This document shows positions 35,699 through 43,302 of a DNA stretch of 43,986 bases, one piece after another. This DNA is from CAXXIC01 sp964534355 (GTDB taxonomy: Bacteria; Bacteroidota; Bacteroidia; Bacteroidales; UBA7332). The stretch lies in assembly GCA_964534355.1 (NCBI GenBank), contig CAZHNZ010000019.1:1-43986 (forward strand). The letters are read 5' to 3'. The first letter of the stretch is position 1, and each line of letters opens with the position of its first letter. A program made the translations under genes and the position numbers. The notes below the pieces were generated by a model that saw nothing but the letters and a program-made list of their open reading frames with translations, did no database searches and had not been told where the DNA came from.

Positions 35699-35705
35699 AT
35701 TTTTG
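35698..35705 (+). promoter_or_regulatory. Possible -7 box of the FMN-binding protein gene
   Basis: TATTTTTG matches TAnnTTTG and ends 25 bases before ATG 35731. The nearest upstream TTG (35680-35682) is only 15 bases away, so the -33 part is weak. Confidence 0.4.
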
Positions 35706-35730
35706 CGAATAGCAGATAAACAGACTGACC

Positions 35731-36312
35731 ATGAAGAAATACCTGTTGCTAATTGTTGTTGGAATTGCCTTCGTTTTTGTCGGGTTTAAAATTGAACCGA
35801 TTAATTTCGGGGAGAAATCTTTTTTGGCTCAGGTGCATAAACTGGCCGATTCTCTTCTATTGATACCGGTTGACCCGCAGGAGACAGATTTTAAAAGCGA
35901 GGAGTTCAATGGTCGGTTTTATTATATTAAACAGAAACAGACTACCCGCGGTTTTGCTTATCTGGGGAGGGTGAATGGCTGTGAAGCCGGTGGATGCGAA
36001 ATTCCTAAACCCGGTGAGAATAAGGTGTTTGAGTATTTCGACTACTATGCTGTTTTTGACTCTTTGGGTGCTGTGTCGGCTATTGATATTTTCAACTACA
36101 AAGCCACTCACGGCAAAGAGGTATGCGAACGCGATTGGCTCGATCAGTTTCTGGGTTACAATGGGCGTCGGAATTTGAAAGTTGGAGTTACCGTTGATGC
36201 CATTTCCGGTGCTACCACATCTACCGAAAACTTCTCTCTCGATTTACAGGAAGCAACCCGCACAATCAGAGCGCTGATTGTGCGAAATTCAAAAGCCGAT
36301 TCAATTAAATAA
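35731..36312 (+). CDS. FMN-binding domain protein, membrane-anchored
   Basis: The 193-residue protein has an N-terminal membrane helix or signal (about 3-20, YLLLIVVGIAFVFVGF) and a single FMN_bind domain. The flavin-attachment motif is DAISGATTST, with Thr162 of SGAT the likely residue to which ApbE links FMN. Such domains occur in RnfG and NqrC and in stand-alone envelope electron-transfer proteins; no Rnf or Nqr genes are nearby, so it is the stand-alone type. An unusual cysteine pair (Cys84 and Cys89, NGCEAGGCEI) might form a disulfide or bind a cofactor. The exported rhodanese gene converges on it with 11 bases between the stops. Confidence 0.88.
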   Translation: MKKYLLLIVVGIAFVFVGFKIEPINFGEKSFLAQVHKLADSLLLIPVDPQETDFKSEEFNGRFYYIKQKQTTRGFAYLGRVNGCEAGGCEIPKPGENKVFEYFDYYAVFDSLGAVSAIDIFNYKATHGKEVCERDWLDQFLGYNGRRNLKVGVTVDAISGATTSTENFSLDLQEATRTIRALIVRNSKADSIK

Positions 36313-36323
36313 TCCGAAACCGG

Positions 36324-36704
36324 TTATTCTACCGCTTTGCCACTATTTGTCCATTCTATGATACCCTGATTGAGATCGTACACCACAAATCCTTTGTCTA
36401 TTAGCCTCTGACCTGCAATTTTACTTCGTCTGCCGCTGCGGCAATAGACGGCTACGGGTAGCTTTTTGTTTAAACGGGCAGCATCAGCTTCGAACTTTAC
36501 CTGATCGCCAATGTTTATGTTTTTAGCCCCCTTTATATGTCCGCTTTTGAATTCGTCGGGGGTACGCACATCTACCAATTGCACTTTTTTGTCTTTCAGT
36601 AGTTGCTCAAACTCATCGGCTGATACCGATTTCAACTCTTTTGCCTGTCCGAAGGCTAACCCAAACGCAAGTGTCAGGCACAGGGAAATAATTGCTCGTT
36701 TCAT
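36324..36704 (-). CDS. Exported single-domain rhodanese-like protein
   Basis: The 126-residue protein has a signal peptide (MKRAIISLCLTLAFGLAFGQ, cleaved near residue 20) and one rhodanese domain. The active-site loop is CRSGRRS in VAVYCRSGRRSKIAG, so the catalytic cysteine is kept. VQLVDVRTPDEFKSGHIKGA is the usual N-terminal half of the domain. Single-domain rhodaneses carry sulfur as a persulfide; in the envelope this could serve sulfur transfer or redox balance, but the partner is unknown. It is transcribed towards the FMN-binding gene. Confidence 0.92.
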   Translation of the reverse strand: MKRAIISLCLTLAFGLAFGQAKELKSVSADEFEQLLKDKKVQLVDVRTPDEFKSGHIKGAKNINIGDQVKFEADAARLNKKLPVAVYCRSGRRSKIAGQRLIDKGFVVYDLNQGIIEWTNSGKAVE

Positions 36705-36786
36705 TTTTTCTTTTTTTGTTTTTAGGTTTAATTGATATCAATCAAAACAATACAAGGATTAAAATGGTTCTTGTTTATCTATGAAT

Positions 36787-36800
36787 TGACAAAATTGTCT
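36787..36800. promoter_or_regulatory. clpB: Upstream inverted repeat at clpB (candidate enhancer site 1)
   Basis: TGACAAAATTGTCT is a near-perfect TGACA-N4-TGTCA palindrome, with the last base off. It is centred about 87 bases before the predicted start of transcription, a normal place for a sigma-54 activator site. Confidence 0.5.
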
Positions 36801-36829
36801 TGTTTTGTGTGCGTTTTGATTGTTTTTGC

Positions 36830-36842
36830 TGTCATTTTGTCA
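36830..36842. promoter_or_regulatory. clpB: Upstream TGTCA repeat at clpB (candidate enhancer site 2)
   Basis: TGTCATTTTGTCA contains two TGTCA copies three bases apart. On the other strand it reads TGACAAAATGACA, sharing TGACAAAAT with site 1. It is centred about 45 bases before the predicted transcription start. Confidence 0.5.
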
Positions 36843-36854
36843 GATGTTGGCTTT

Positions 36855-36870
36855 TGGCAGACAATTTGCA
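36855..36870 (+). promoter_or_regulatory. clpB: Candidate sigma-54 promoter of clpB
   Basis: TGGCAGACAATTTGCA fits the sigma-54 consensus TGGCAC-N5-TTGCA: GG (36856-36857), exactly ten bases, then GC (36868-36869), with TGGCA and TTGCA kept. Transcription would start near 36881, leaving a leader of about 29 bases. No TAnnTTTG box is seen in the 200 bases before clpB. Confidence 0.6.
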
Positions 36871-36909
36871 GCTCTGTTATCAGATGTTATTCATTAAAAT
36901 AAAAATACT

Positions 36910-39501
36910 ATGAACTTCAATAATTTCACAATCAAATCGCAGGAGGCCATTCAAAAGGCCATTCAGCTGGCTGGTTCAAAAAGTCAGCAGGTAATTGAAC
37001 CTGCTCACCTGCTTCGGGGGATTATCAACGAAGGGGAGAGTGTAGTCAACTTTATTTTTCAAAAGTTGGGTGTGAATAGTCCGACTTTAATGATGGTACT
37101 TGACAAACAGATAGAATCGTATCCCAAAGTTACGGGTGGAGAGCCTTATCTCAGTCGCGAATCCAATGCTGTTTTGCAAAAGGCTATTGAGTTGTCGGGT
37201 TCGATGAGTGATCAGTTTGTTGCTATTGAGCACATTTTGTTGGCTCTATTGGTAGAAAAAAGCACTATCAGTACGATGCTCAAAGATGCCGGTGTGGATG
37301 AGAAATCGCTCAGGTTGGCCATTGCTGATTTGCGCAAAGGTAATCAGGTGAATTCGGCCTCTGCCGAAGAGACCTACAATGCGCTCAACAAATATGCGGT
37401 AAACCTCAATGAACGGGCACGCGCCGGTAAGCTCGATCCTGTGATTGGCCGCGATGATGAGATTCGTCGGGTGTTGCAGATATTGAGTCGTCGAACCAAA
37501 AATAATCCGATTTTGATAGGGGAGCCGGGTACCGGAAAAACGGCGATTGCCGAGGGGCTTGCTCATCGTATTGTAAGGGGAGATGTGCCTGAGAATTTGA
37601 AATCGAAACAGCTATTTTCGCTGGATATGGGTGCACTTATTGCCGGAGCTAAGTACAAGGGTGAGTTTGAAGAGCGCCTGAAATCGGTCGTCAATGAGGT
37701 CATTCAGGCTGACGGGGAGATTATTCTGTTTATCGACGAAATACACACGCTTGTGGGTGCTGGCAAAAGCGAAGGTGCGATGGATGCGGCCAATATTCTG
37801 AAACCGGCCTTGGCACGTGGCGAGTTGCGCGCAATTGGAGCTACAACGTTGAACGAATATCAAAAATATTTCGAAAAGGATAAGGCGCTCGAAAGGCGTT
37901 TTCAGATTGTTACGGTAGATGAACCGGATGAGTTGAGTACCATTTCTATTTTGCGCGGACTGAAAGAACGGTACGAGAATCACCACAAAGTCAGAATCAA
38001 AGATGAGGCGATAATTGCGGCTGTGCAATTGTCTCATCGCTACATCTCGGATCGTTTTTTGCCGGATAAGGCTATCGACCTCATGGACGAGGCTGCTGCA
38101 AAATTGCGCTTAGAGGTAGATTCTGTTCCCGAGGAGTTGGATGAGATTTCACGCCGGATCAAACAGCTTGAAATTGAAAGAGAGGCAATTAAGCGTGAAA
38201 ACGATAGTGTGAAATCTGAGATTTTAAGCAAAGAGATAGCCAATTTGAGAGAAGATGAAACAAAACTAAAAGCAAAATGGGAATCGGAACGGTCGTTGAT
38301 TAACCGGATTCAACAGGCTAAAATTGAGATTGAAGACCTTCGGTTTCAGGCAGACAATGCCGAAAGAAATGGCGACTATGGCAAAGTCGCAGAGATAAGA
38401 TATGGTCGTGTACAGGAAAAAGAGCATGAAATAGAAGCTGCTCAGGATGAGCTACATCTGATGCAGGGTGTGACGGCCATGGTCAAGGAGGAGGTTTCTG
38501 CCGATGATATCGCTGAGGTAGTTGCCCGGTGGACAGGCATCCCGGTAAGTAAAATGATGCAGAGCGAGAAGGTTAAATTGTTGAGTCTCGAACAAGAGTT
38601 ACACAAACGTATTGTCGGTCAGGAGGAAGCAATCACGGCAGTTGCCGATGCCGTGAGAAGGAGCAGAGCCGGGTTACAGGATCCGCGACGGCCAATTGGC
38701 TCATTTATTTTTCTGGGAACCACCGGTGTAGGAAAGACGGAGTTGGCCAAAGCATTGGCGGAATATCTTTTCGATGATGAGAATATGATGACACGTATCG
38801 ACATGAGTGAGTATCAGGAAAAATTCAGTGTAACGCGTCTGATCGGTTCGCCCCCGGGTTATGTGGGATATGATGAGGGTGGTCAGCTCACAGAGGCTAT
38901 TCGTCGAAAACCTTATTCGGTGGTGTTGTTTGATGAAATTGAAAAGGCTCATCCCGATGTATTCAACACGCTGTTGCAGGTGCTGGACGATGGACGCCTT
39001 ACTGATAACAAGGGTCGTGTGGTAAATTTTAAGAATACCATTATTATAATGACTTCTAATATGGGATCTGCCCTGATCAGGGATAGCTTTGAGAATATGA
39101 CTGAGGCAAACCGGGAAGTCGTGATAGAAACTACAAAAAAAGAGGTGCTTAATTTGTTGAAACACACTATTCGTCCGGAGTTTCTCAATCGTATTGATGA
39201 GATAATAATGTTTACACCACTATCAGAAAATGAAATCGAACAGATTGTCTCTATTCAGTTAAACGGACTTATTCATCTGTTGGCTCAAAGTGGAGTGGTA
39301 ATGACTTACACAGACGAAGCATTGCGCTTTATTGCTCACGAAGGATACGATCCTCAGTTTGGTGCAAGGCCGGTGAAACGGGTTATACAGCGTTTTGTGC
39401 TTAATGAGTTGTCGAAGGCTATTTTATCGCAGACTGTGGATAAAGCTCATCCCATTCAGTTGAAAATCGAAAATGGTCTGCTGACTTTTTCGCAATCCTG
39501 A
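36910..39501 (+). CDS. clpB: ATP-dependent chaperone ClpB
   Basis: The 863-residue protein is the hexameric disaggregase that works with DnaK to rescue aggregated proteins after heat stress. Parts in order: an N domain (1-145); ATPase 1 with Walker A GEPGTGKT (204-211) and LFIDEIHTLVGAG; a coiled-coil M domain (about 400-525, which separates ClpB from ClpA and ClpC); and ATPase 2 with GTTGVGKTELAKALAEYLF (near 603) and VVLFDEIEKAHPDVFN. The pore loop KYKGEFEERLK is present. It is a single-gene unit with a candidate sigma-54 promoter upstream and a hairpin just after the stop. Confidence 0.97.
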   Translation: MNFNNFTIKSQEAIQKAIQLAGSKSQQVIEPAHLLRGIINEGESVVNFIFQKLGVNSPTLMMVLDKQIESYPKVTGGEPYLSRESNAVLQKAIELSGSMSDQFVAIEHILLALLVEKSTISTMLKDAGVDEKSLRLAIADLRKGNQVNSASAEETYNALNKYAVNLNERARAGKLDPVIGRDDEIRRVLQILSRRTKNNPILIGEPGTGKTAIAEGLAHRIVRGDVPENLKSKQLFSLDMGALIAGAKYKGEFEERLKSVVNEVIQADGEIILFIDEIHTLVGAGKSEGAMDAANILKPALARGELRAIGATTLNEYQKYFEKDKALERRFQIVTVDEPDELSTISILRGLKERYENHHKVRIKDEAIIAAVQLSHRYISDRFLPDKAIDLMDEAAAKLRLEVDSVPEELDEISRRIKQLEIEREAIKRENDSVKSEILSKEIANLREDETKLKAKWESERSLINRIQQAKIEIEDLRFQADNAERNGDYGKVAEIRYGRVQEKEHEIEAAQDELHLMQGVTAMVKEEVSADDIAEVVARWTGIPVSKMMQSEKVKLLSLEQELHKRIVGQEEAITAVADAVRRSRAGLQDPRRPIGSFIFLGTTGVGKTELAKALAEYLFDDENMMTRIDMSEYQEKFSVTRLIGSPPGYVGYDEGGQLTEAIRRKPYSVVLFDEIEKAHPDVFNTLLQVLDDGRLTDNKGRVVNFKNTIIIMTSNMGSALIRDSFENMTEANREVVIETTKKEVLNLLKHTIRPEFLNRIDEIIMFTPLSENEIEQIVSIQLNGLIHLLAQSGVVMTYTDEALRFIAHEGYDPQFGARPVKRVIQRFVLNELSKAILSQTVDKAHPIQLKIENGLLTFSQS

Positions 39502-39509
39502 CAAAAAAT

Positions 39510-39545
39510 AAAAAGTCGGTTCCGAATTTCGAAACCGACTTTTTT
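39510..39545. terminator. Bidirectional terminator between clpB and pnp
   Basis: AAAAAGTCGGTT (39510-39521) pairs perfectly with 39533-39544, and part of the intervening sequence pairs further (CCGAA against TTCG). The + strand leaves in TTTTTT and the - strand in TTTTTATTTTTT. It therefore suits both convergent genes. Confidence 0.85.
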
Positions 39546-39567
39546 TATTGAACTATAATTCTATCAA

Positions 39568-41694
39568 TTAGTTACGGGCAGGGCGTTCCAAAAGAACTTT
39601 TCTCGACAATTTAAACTTACCTGTCTTTTTGTCGATTTCGAGCAGTTTTACTTCCAGTTCATCGCCTTCTTTGATGCCGGATTCTTCTACTGTTTCGAGA
39701 CGTTTCCAGTCAATTTCAGAGATGTGTAACAATCCGTCTTTGCCGGGCATAAATTCAACAAACATACCGAAAGGCATGATGCTCTTCACTTTACCTTTGT
39801 ACACTTCACCAATTTCAGGTATTGCAACAATGCCTTTTACACGGGCAACAGCAGCATCAATTGCCGCTTTGTTATTTCCCGAAATCTCTACGCGGCCACA
39901 TCCATCAATTTCTTCAATGGTAATAGTCGCACCCGATTTTTCCTGAATATCCTGAATGATTTTTCCGCCGGGGCCGATAATCGCACCAATGAAATCTTTG
40001 GCAACAATAATAACCTCGATACGTGGAGCATTGGGTTTCAGGTCTGCACGAGGCTCGCTGATAGTCTCTTCTATTTTACCCAAAATGTGCATTCTGCCTT
40101 CGCGGGCCTGAGACAATGCTTTTTCCAATATCTCGTAAGATAATCCGTCAACTTTGATGTCCATCTGAGTGGCTGTGATACCATCTCTGGTACCAGTCAC
40201 CTTGAAGTCCATGTCACCCAGGTGATCTTCATCACCCAATATGTCAGACAAAACAGCAAACTTCACGTTTCCTTTGTCTGTAATCAATCCCATAGCGATA
40301 CCCGAAACAGGTTTTTTGATTGTTACCCCGGCATCCATCAGAGCCAGAGTACCGGCACAAACAGTAGCCATAGATGACGAACCATTTGATTCCAGAATAT
40401 CAGAAACAATACGAACTGCATACGGATAGTTTGCAGGTATCATTCCCTTCAATGCGCGGTGCGCCAGGTTTCCGTGTCCGATTTCTCTGCGGCCAACGCC
40501 ACGAGCAGCTCTTGCTTCACCGGTAGAGAAAGGAGGGAAGTTGTAGTGCAAAAGGAAGCGTTCGCGACCTTTAACCAATACTTCATCAATCATCTTCTCA
40601 TCCATTTTGGTACCCAGAGTAACTGTAGTCAATGACTGAGTTTCGCCACGGGTAAAAATAGCCGAACCATGTGAGCCGGGCAGATAATCTATTTCAGACC
40701 AGATAGGGCGAATTTCGGTTGTCGTACGACCATCCAAACGTTTGCCTTCATCCAGAATGCTTCTGCGCATAGCTTCTTTTTCCACATCGTGGTAATATTT
40801 CGATATCAAAGCGCCTTTTGCCGACAATTCTTCCTCGGTGAGGCCCTCTTTGTATTCTGTCAATACAGCTTTGAATGCTGCAATGCGCTCGTGTTTGTTT
40901 GGGTTGCAAGCTGCTGCTGCAACGTAGGCTTTGTCGTAGCATTTTGCCCAAACGTCCTGACGAAGTTCTTCGTCATTTGTTTCGTGGCAATAGGTGCGTT
41001 TTACAGTCGAACCAACCATTTCTGCCAGTTCAATTTGTGCCTGACACTGAATCTTGATTGCTTCGTGAGCCACTTTCATCGCTTCAAGCAATTCGGCTTC
41101 CGATACTTCCTGCATTTCGCCCTCTACCATCATGATGTTGTCCATCGTGGCAGCCAGCATAATGTCCATATCGGCCTCTTTCAATTGCGAAAATGTAGGA
41201 TTAACTACATATTTGCCACCAATACGAGCCACACGAACCTCAGAAATTGGTCCGTTGAAAGGTATATCAGAAACGGCCAGTGCCGCAGAAGCTGCTAAAC
41301 CCGCCAACGAGTCCGGCATCTCTTCGCCATCAGCCGAAAATAACATAATATTTACAAATGTATCTGCGTGGAAATCGTCCGGAAAGAGGGGACGCAAAGC
41401 GCGGTCAACCAAACGACATACCAGAATCTCGCTATCAGAAGCTCTTCCTTCTCGGCGGGTAAAACCACCGGGGAATCGTCCAAATGCCGAATATCTCTCT
41501 TTGTACTCTACCTGTAAAGGCATGTAATCTGCTCCGGGAGCTGCGTCTTGTGCTGCACATACTGTTGCCAGCAACATGGTGCCACCCAGGCGCACCATTA
41601 CCGATCCGTCGGCTTGTTTAGCCAGTTTGCCGGTCTCGATGGTAATGGTTCTTCCATCACCTAACTCGATTGTTTTTACAATTGGATTTACCAT
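39568..41694 (-). CDS. pnp: Polyribonucleotide nucleotidyltransferase (PNPase)
   Basis: The 708-residue trimeric enzyme degrades RNA from the 3' end with phosphate and is part of mRNA turnover. Two RNase PH domains (about 1-220 and 310-540) are joined by a helical segment. FPGGFTRREGRASDSE in the first domain and the glycine-rich GVGRREIGHGNLAHRAL in the second are family hallmarks. A KH domain (GAIIGPGGKIIQDIQEKSG) and an S1 domain (GEVYKGKVKSIMPFGMFVEF to KFKLSRKVLL) finish the protein. The usual companion rpsO is not upstream here. A promoter candidate lies at 41742-41774 on the - strand. Confidence 0.97.
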   Translation of the reverse strand: MVNPIVKTIELGDGRTITIETGKLAKQADGSVMVRLGGTMLLATVCAAQDAAPGADYMPLQVEYKERYSAFGRFPGGFTRREGRASDSEILVCRLVDRALRPLFPDDFHADTFVNIMLFSADGEEMPDSLAGLAASAALAVSDIPFNGPISEVRVARIGGKYVVNPTFSQLKEADMDIMLAATMDNIMMVEGEMQEVSEAELLEAMKVAHEAIKIQCQAQIELAEMVGSTVKRTYCHETNDEELRQDVWAKCYDKAYVAAAACNPNKHERIAAFKAVLTEYKEGLTEEELSAKGALISKYYHDVEKEAMRRSILDEGKRLDGRTTTEIRPIWSEIDYLPGSHGSAIFTRGETQSLTTVTLGTKMDEKMIDEVLVKGRERFLLHYNFPPFSTGEARAARGVGRREIGHGNLAHRALKGMIPANYPYAVRIVSDILESNGSSSMATVCAGTLALMDAGVTIKKPVSGIAMGLITDKGNVKFAVLSDILGDEDHLGDMDFKVTGTRDGITATQMDIKVDGLSYEILEKALSQAREGRMHILGKIEETISEPRADLKPNAPRIEVIIVAKDFIGAIIGPGGKIIQDIQEKSGATITIEEIDGCGRVEISGNNKAAIDAAVARVKGIVAIPEIGEVYKGKVKSIMPFGMFVEFMPGKDGLLHISEIDWKRLETVEESGIKEGDELEVKLLEIDKKTGKFKLSRKVLLERPARN

Positions 41695-41741
41695 AAAATT
41701 TAAATCTCTAATCTATTTTTTTTCTCTTTTATAAAATCACG

Positions 41742-41774
41742 CAAATATAGAACAAAGTTTGCAGCTAATTGCAA
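41742..41774 (-). promoter_or_regulatory. pnp: Probable promoter of pnp
   Basis: In - sense TATATTTG (41742-41749), followed by CG, matches the -7 box. TTG (41772-41774) lies 22 bases upstream. The leader to the pnp start is about 45 bases. Confidence 0.5.
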
Positions 41775-41959
41775 TAATCGTTAATAAAATTGATCTATTG
41801 GCCTATTTTTATCCCTTTTTAGTCATTGGACCGTTGGTTTTGTTGGGGCACGTTAAATGCTCTTTGCTCTCTCTTATTGTCTGTTGGTTTGCATACAGGC
41901 ATAGTTCTGTCGAAGTATGATTTGTATTGCCTGAGATATGAAAATGCAGACCGGGATGT

Positions 41960-41987
41960 TTTGATATCAAAAAATTGCGTAAGTTTG
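41960..41987 (+). promoter_or_regulatory. Possible promoter of the TlpA-like lipoprotein gene
   Basis: TAAGTTTG (41980-41987) matches the -7 box, and TTTG (41960-41963) lies 16 bases upstream, a shorter spacer than usual. It ends 29 bases before ATG 42017. Confidence 0.45.
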
Positions 41988-42016
41988 CATTCGTTTTTGA
42001 AAATAAAAAGTGAGCC

Positions 42017-43159
42017 ATGAAAAAAATAGTGTTAGTTGCTCTTCTCGCAATATCTGCTGTATCTTGTAAACAGAATTCGAAATTTGAGGTTTCGGGTGTG
42101 GTCGAAAAATCAAATGGGGATACCCTTTATCTCGAAAAGGTGGGGTTGTCGCAAACCGTATTGCTCGATTCTGCAATCCTCGAAAAAGATGGTGAATTCC
42201 ATTTTACTCAAAAAAGACCCGAATTCTCGCCCGAGTTTTACCGCATCCGGGTGAAAGATCAGGTCATCAATTTCGCCATCGACTCAACCGAGGAGGTGAC
42301 AATTCGTACTACACGCAGGCTGTTTTCGTCCGGTTATTCTATCGAAGGGTCAGAGAGTTCTAAAATAATGGCTTCGCTCAATCAGCTTTCATCCGAAACA
42401 AAAACCAGCATAACGGCAAATGTTGAAAAATATAAAAAAAAGGAAATCAACGATGATCGGTTTAAGCAAATGACAGATAGTGTGCTGCAACGATACAAAA
42501 ATAGTGCCAAATCGGTTATTTATCAAAATCCCCGTTCTGCGGCTGCCTATTTTGCGTTGTTTCAGAAGGTGTATAACTATCTGATTTTCAATTATACCGA
42601 TGCTGATGATGTGAAGGCTTTCGGAGCTGTTGCCACATCTTTTAATGTGTATTATCCCAATAATCCCCGCACTAAGCATTTGGTGGAATTTACTATGCAG
42701 GGAATGAAGGCTTCCAGGCAGGAAGAAGGTTTTGCTGTACCTCAGGATAAGGTGAAGGTTTTAGGTAGTTTTGAGATTGACTTGCCGGATATTCGAGGCA
42801 GAAACATCAGGTTGTCTTCTTTGACCGGAAAATTGGTGTTGTTGAGCTTTACTGCCTATCAGACAGAGTTTTCCCCGTCTTTGAACATGACTTTGGGCGA
42901 TTTATATACACAGTATAAATCGCGCGGTTTCGAAATATATCAGGTTTCACTTGATCAGGATGAGAATTTCTGGAAGGTGTCGGCATCCAATATACCGTGG
43001 GTTTGTGTGTACGATAGAAATGCACAGAATTCAGAATTTGCGGCAATGTATAATGTGACGCAACTGCCTACCCTGTTTTTGCTTAACCGCCAGGGAGAGA
43101 TTGTAAAGCGGGTAACAAATATTTCGACTTTGAAGAGTGAATTAGCCAAATTGTTGTAA
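42017..43159 (+). CDS. Lipoprotein with DUF4369-like and degenerate thioredoxin-like domain
   Basis: The 380-residue protein begins with a lipoprotein signal (MKKIVLVALLAISAVSCKQN, lipid on Cys17). A beta-rich region resembling DUF4369 (about 20-120, for example GDTLYLEKV and GEFHFTQ) is followed by a helical stretch and a TlpA/AhpC-like thioredoxin fold (about 255-380). The catalytic CxxC is missing: aligning LLSFTAYQTEFSPSLN to the usual NFWATWCPPC puts Thr283 and Ser286 at the two cysteines. The cis-proline region (QLPTLFLLNRQGEIVKR) is kept. The fold probably binds rather than reduces its partner. Related Bacteroidota proteins with intact CxxC sit in the envelope. Function unknown. Confidence 0.87.
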   Translation: MKKIVLVALLAISAVSCKQNSKFEVSGVVEKSNGDTLYLEKVGLSQTVLLDSAILEKDGEFHFTQKRPEFSPEFYRIRVKDQVINFAIDSTEEVTIRTTRRLFSSGYSIEGSESSKIMASLNQLSSETKTSITANVEKYKKKEINDDRFKQMTDSVLQRYKNSAKSVIYQNPRSAAAYFALFQKVYNYLIFNYTDADDVKAFGAVATSFNVYYPNNPRTKHLVEFTMQGMKASRQEEGFAVPQDKVKVLGSFEIDLPDIRGRNIRLSSLTGKLVLLSFTAYQTEFSPSLNMTLGDLYTQYKSRGFEIYQVSLDQDENFWKVSASNIPWVCVYDRNAQNSEFAAMYNVTQLPTLFLLNRQGEIVKRVTNISTLKSELAKLL

Positions 43160-43180
43160 AAAAAATATTTTCCAAATCCA

Positions 43181-43210
43181 TTGTTTGATAAGGAAAATAA
43201 TTTATCTTTG
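43181..43210 (+). promoter_or_regulatory. greA: Promoter of greA
   Basis: TTG (43181-43183), a 19-base spacer and TATCTTTG (43203-43210) followed by C fit the Bacteroidota consensus well. Transcription would start near 43214 and give a leader of about 88 bases that carries the hairpin at 43236-43276. Confidence 0.7.
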
Positions 43211-43235
43211 CATAAACTTAAAAGGAAAGTAGAGT

Positions 43236-43276
43236 AAAGGAGTTCCGATCTAACGGTCGGGATTCTTTTGTTTTTT
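43236..43276 (+). terminator. greA: Terminator-like hairpin in the greA leader
   Basis: Bases 43236-43250 and 43255-43269 form a 15-bp stem with four G-T pairs and the tetraloop TAAC. The stem is followed at once by GTTTTTT (43270-43276). It lies between the greA promoter and its start codon, so some transcripts should end here before the gene is reached. Confidence 0.65.
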
Positions 43277-43291
43277 ATAAACGTTGAAAAA

Positions 43292-43297
43292 AGGAGG
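43292..43297 (+). promoter_or_regulatory. greA: Strong Shine-Dalgarno sequence of greA
   Basis: AGGAGG stands five bases before ATG 43303 and fixes the start. No other gene in the window has this full sequence at a working distance, and Bacteroidota ribosomes normally hide their anti-Shine-Dalgarno end. Confidence 0.7.
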
Positions 43298-43302
43298 ATT
43301 AT

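Larger units (their letters stand above)
41695..42016. other. Divergent control region between pnp and the TlpA-like gene
   Basis: This 322-base AT-rich gap has no convincing gene. It carries a - strand promoter candidate for pnp at 41742-41774 and a + strand candidate at 41960-41987. The middle (41800-41950) shows no recognisable structure. Confidence 0.55.

Noticed and set aside
36309..36327. Small hairpin between the convergent FMN-binding and rhodanese genes
   Set aside because: The stem is seven pairs with a bulge and there is no T-run. It spans both stop codons but is not convincing as a terminator.
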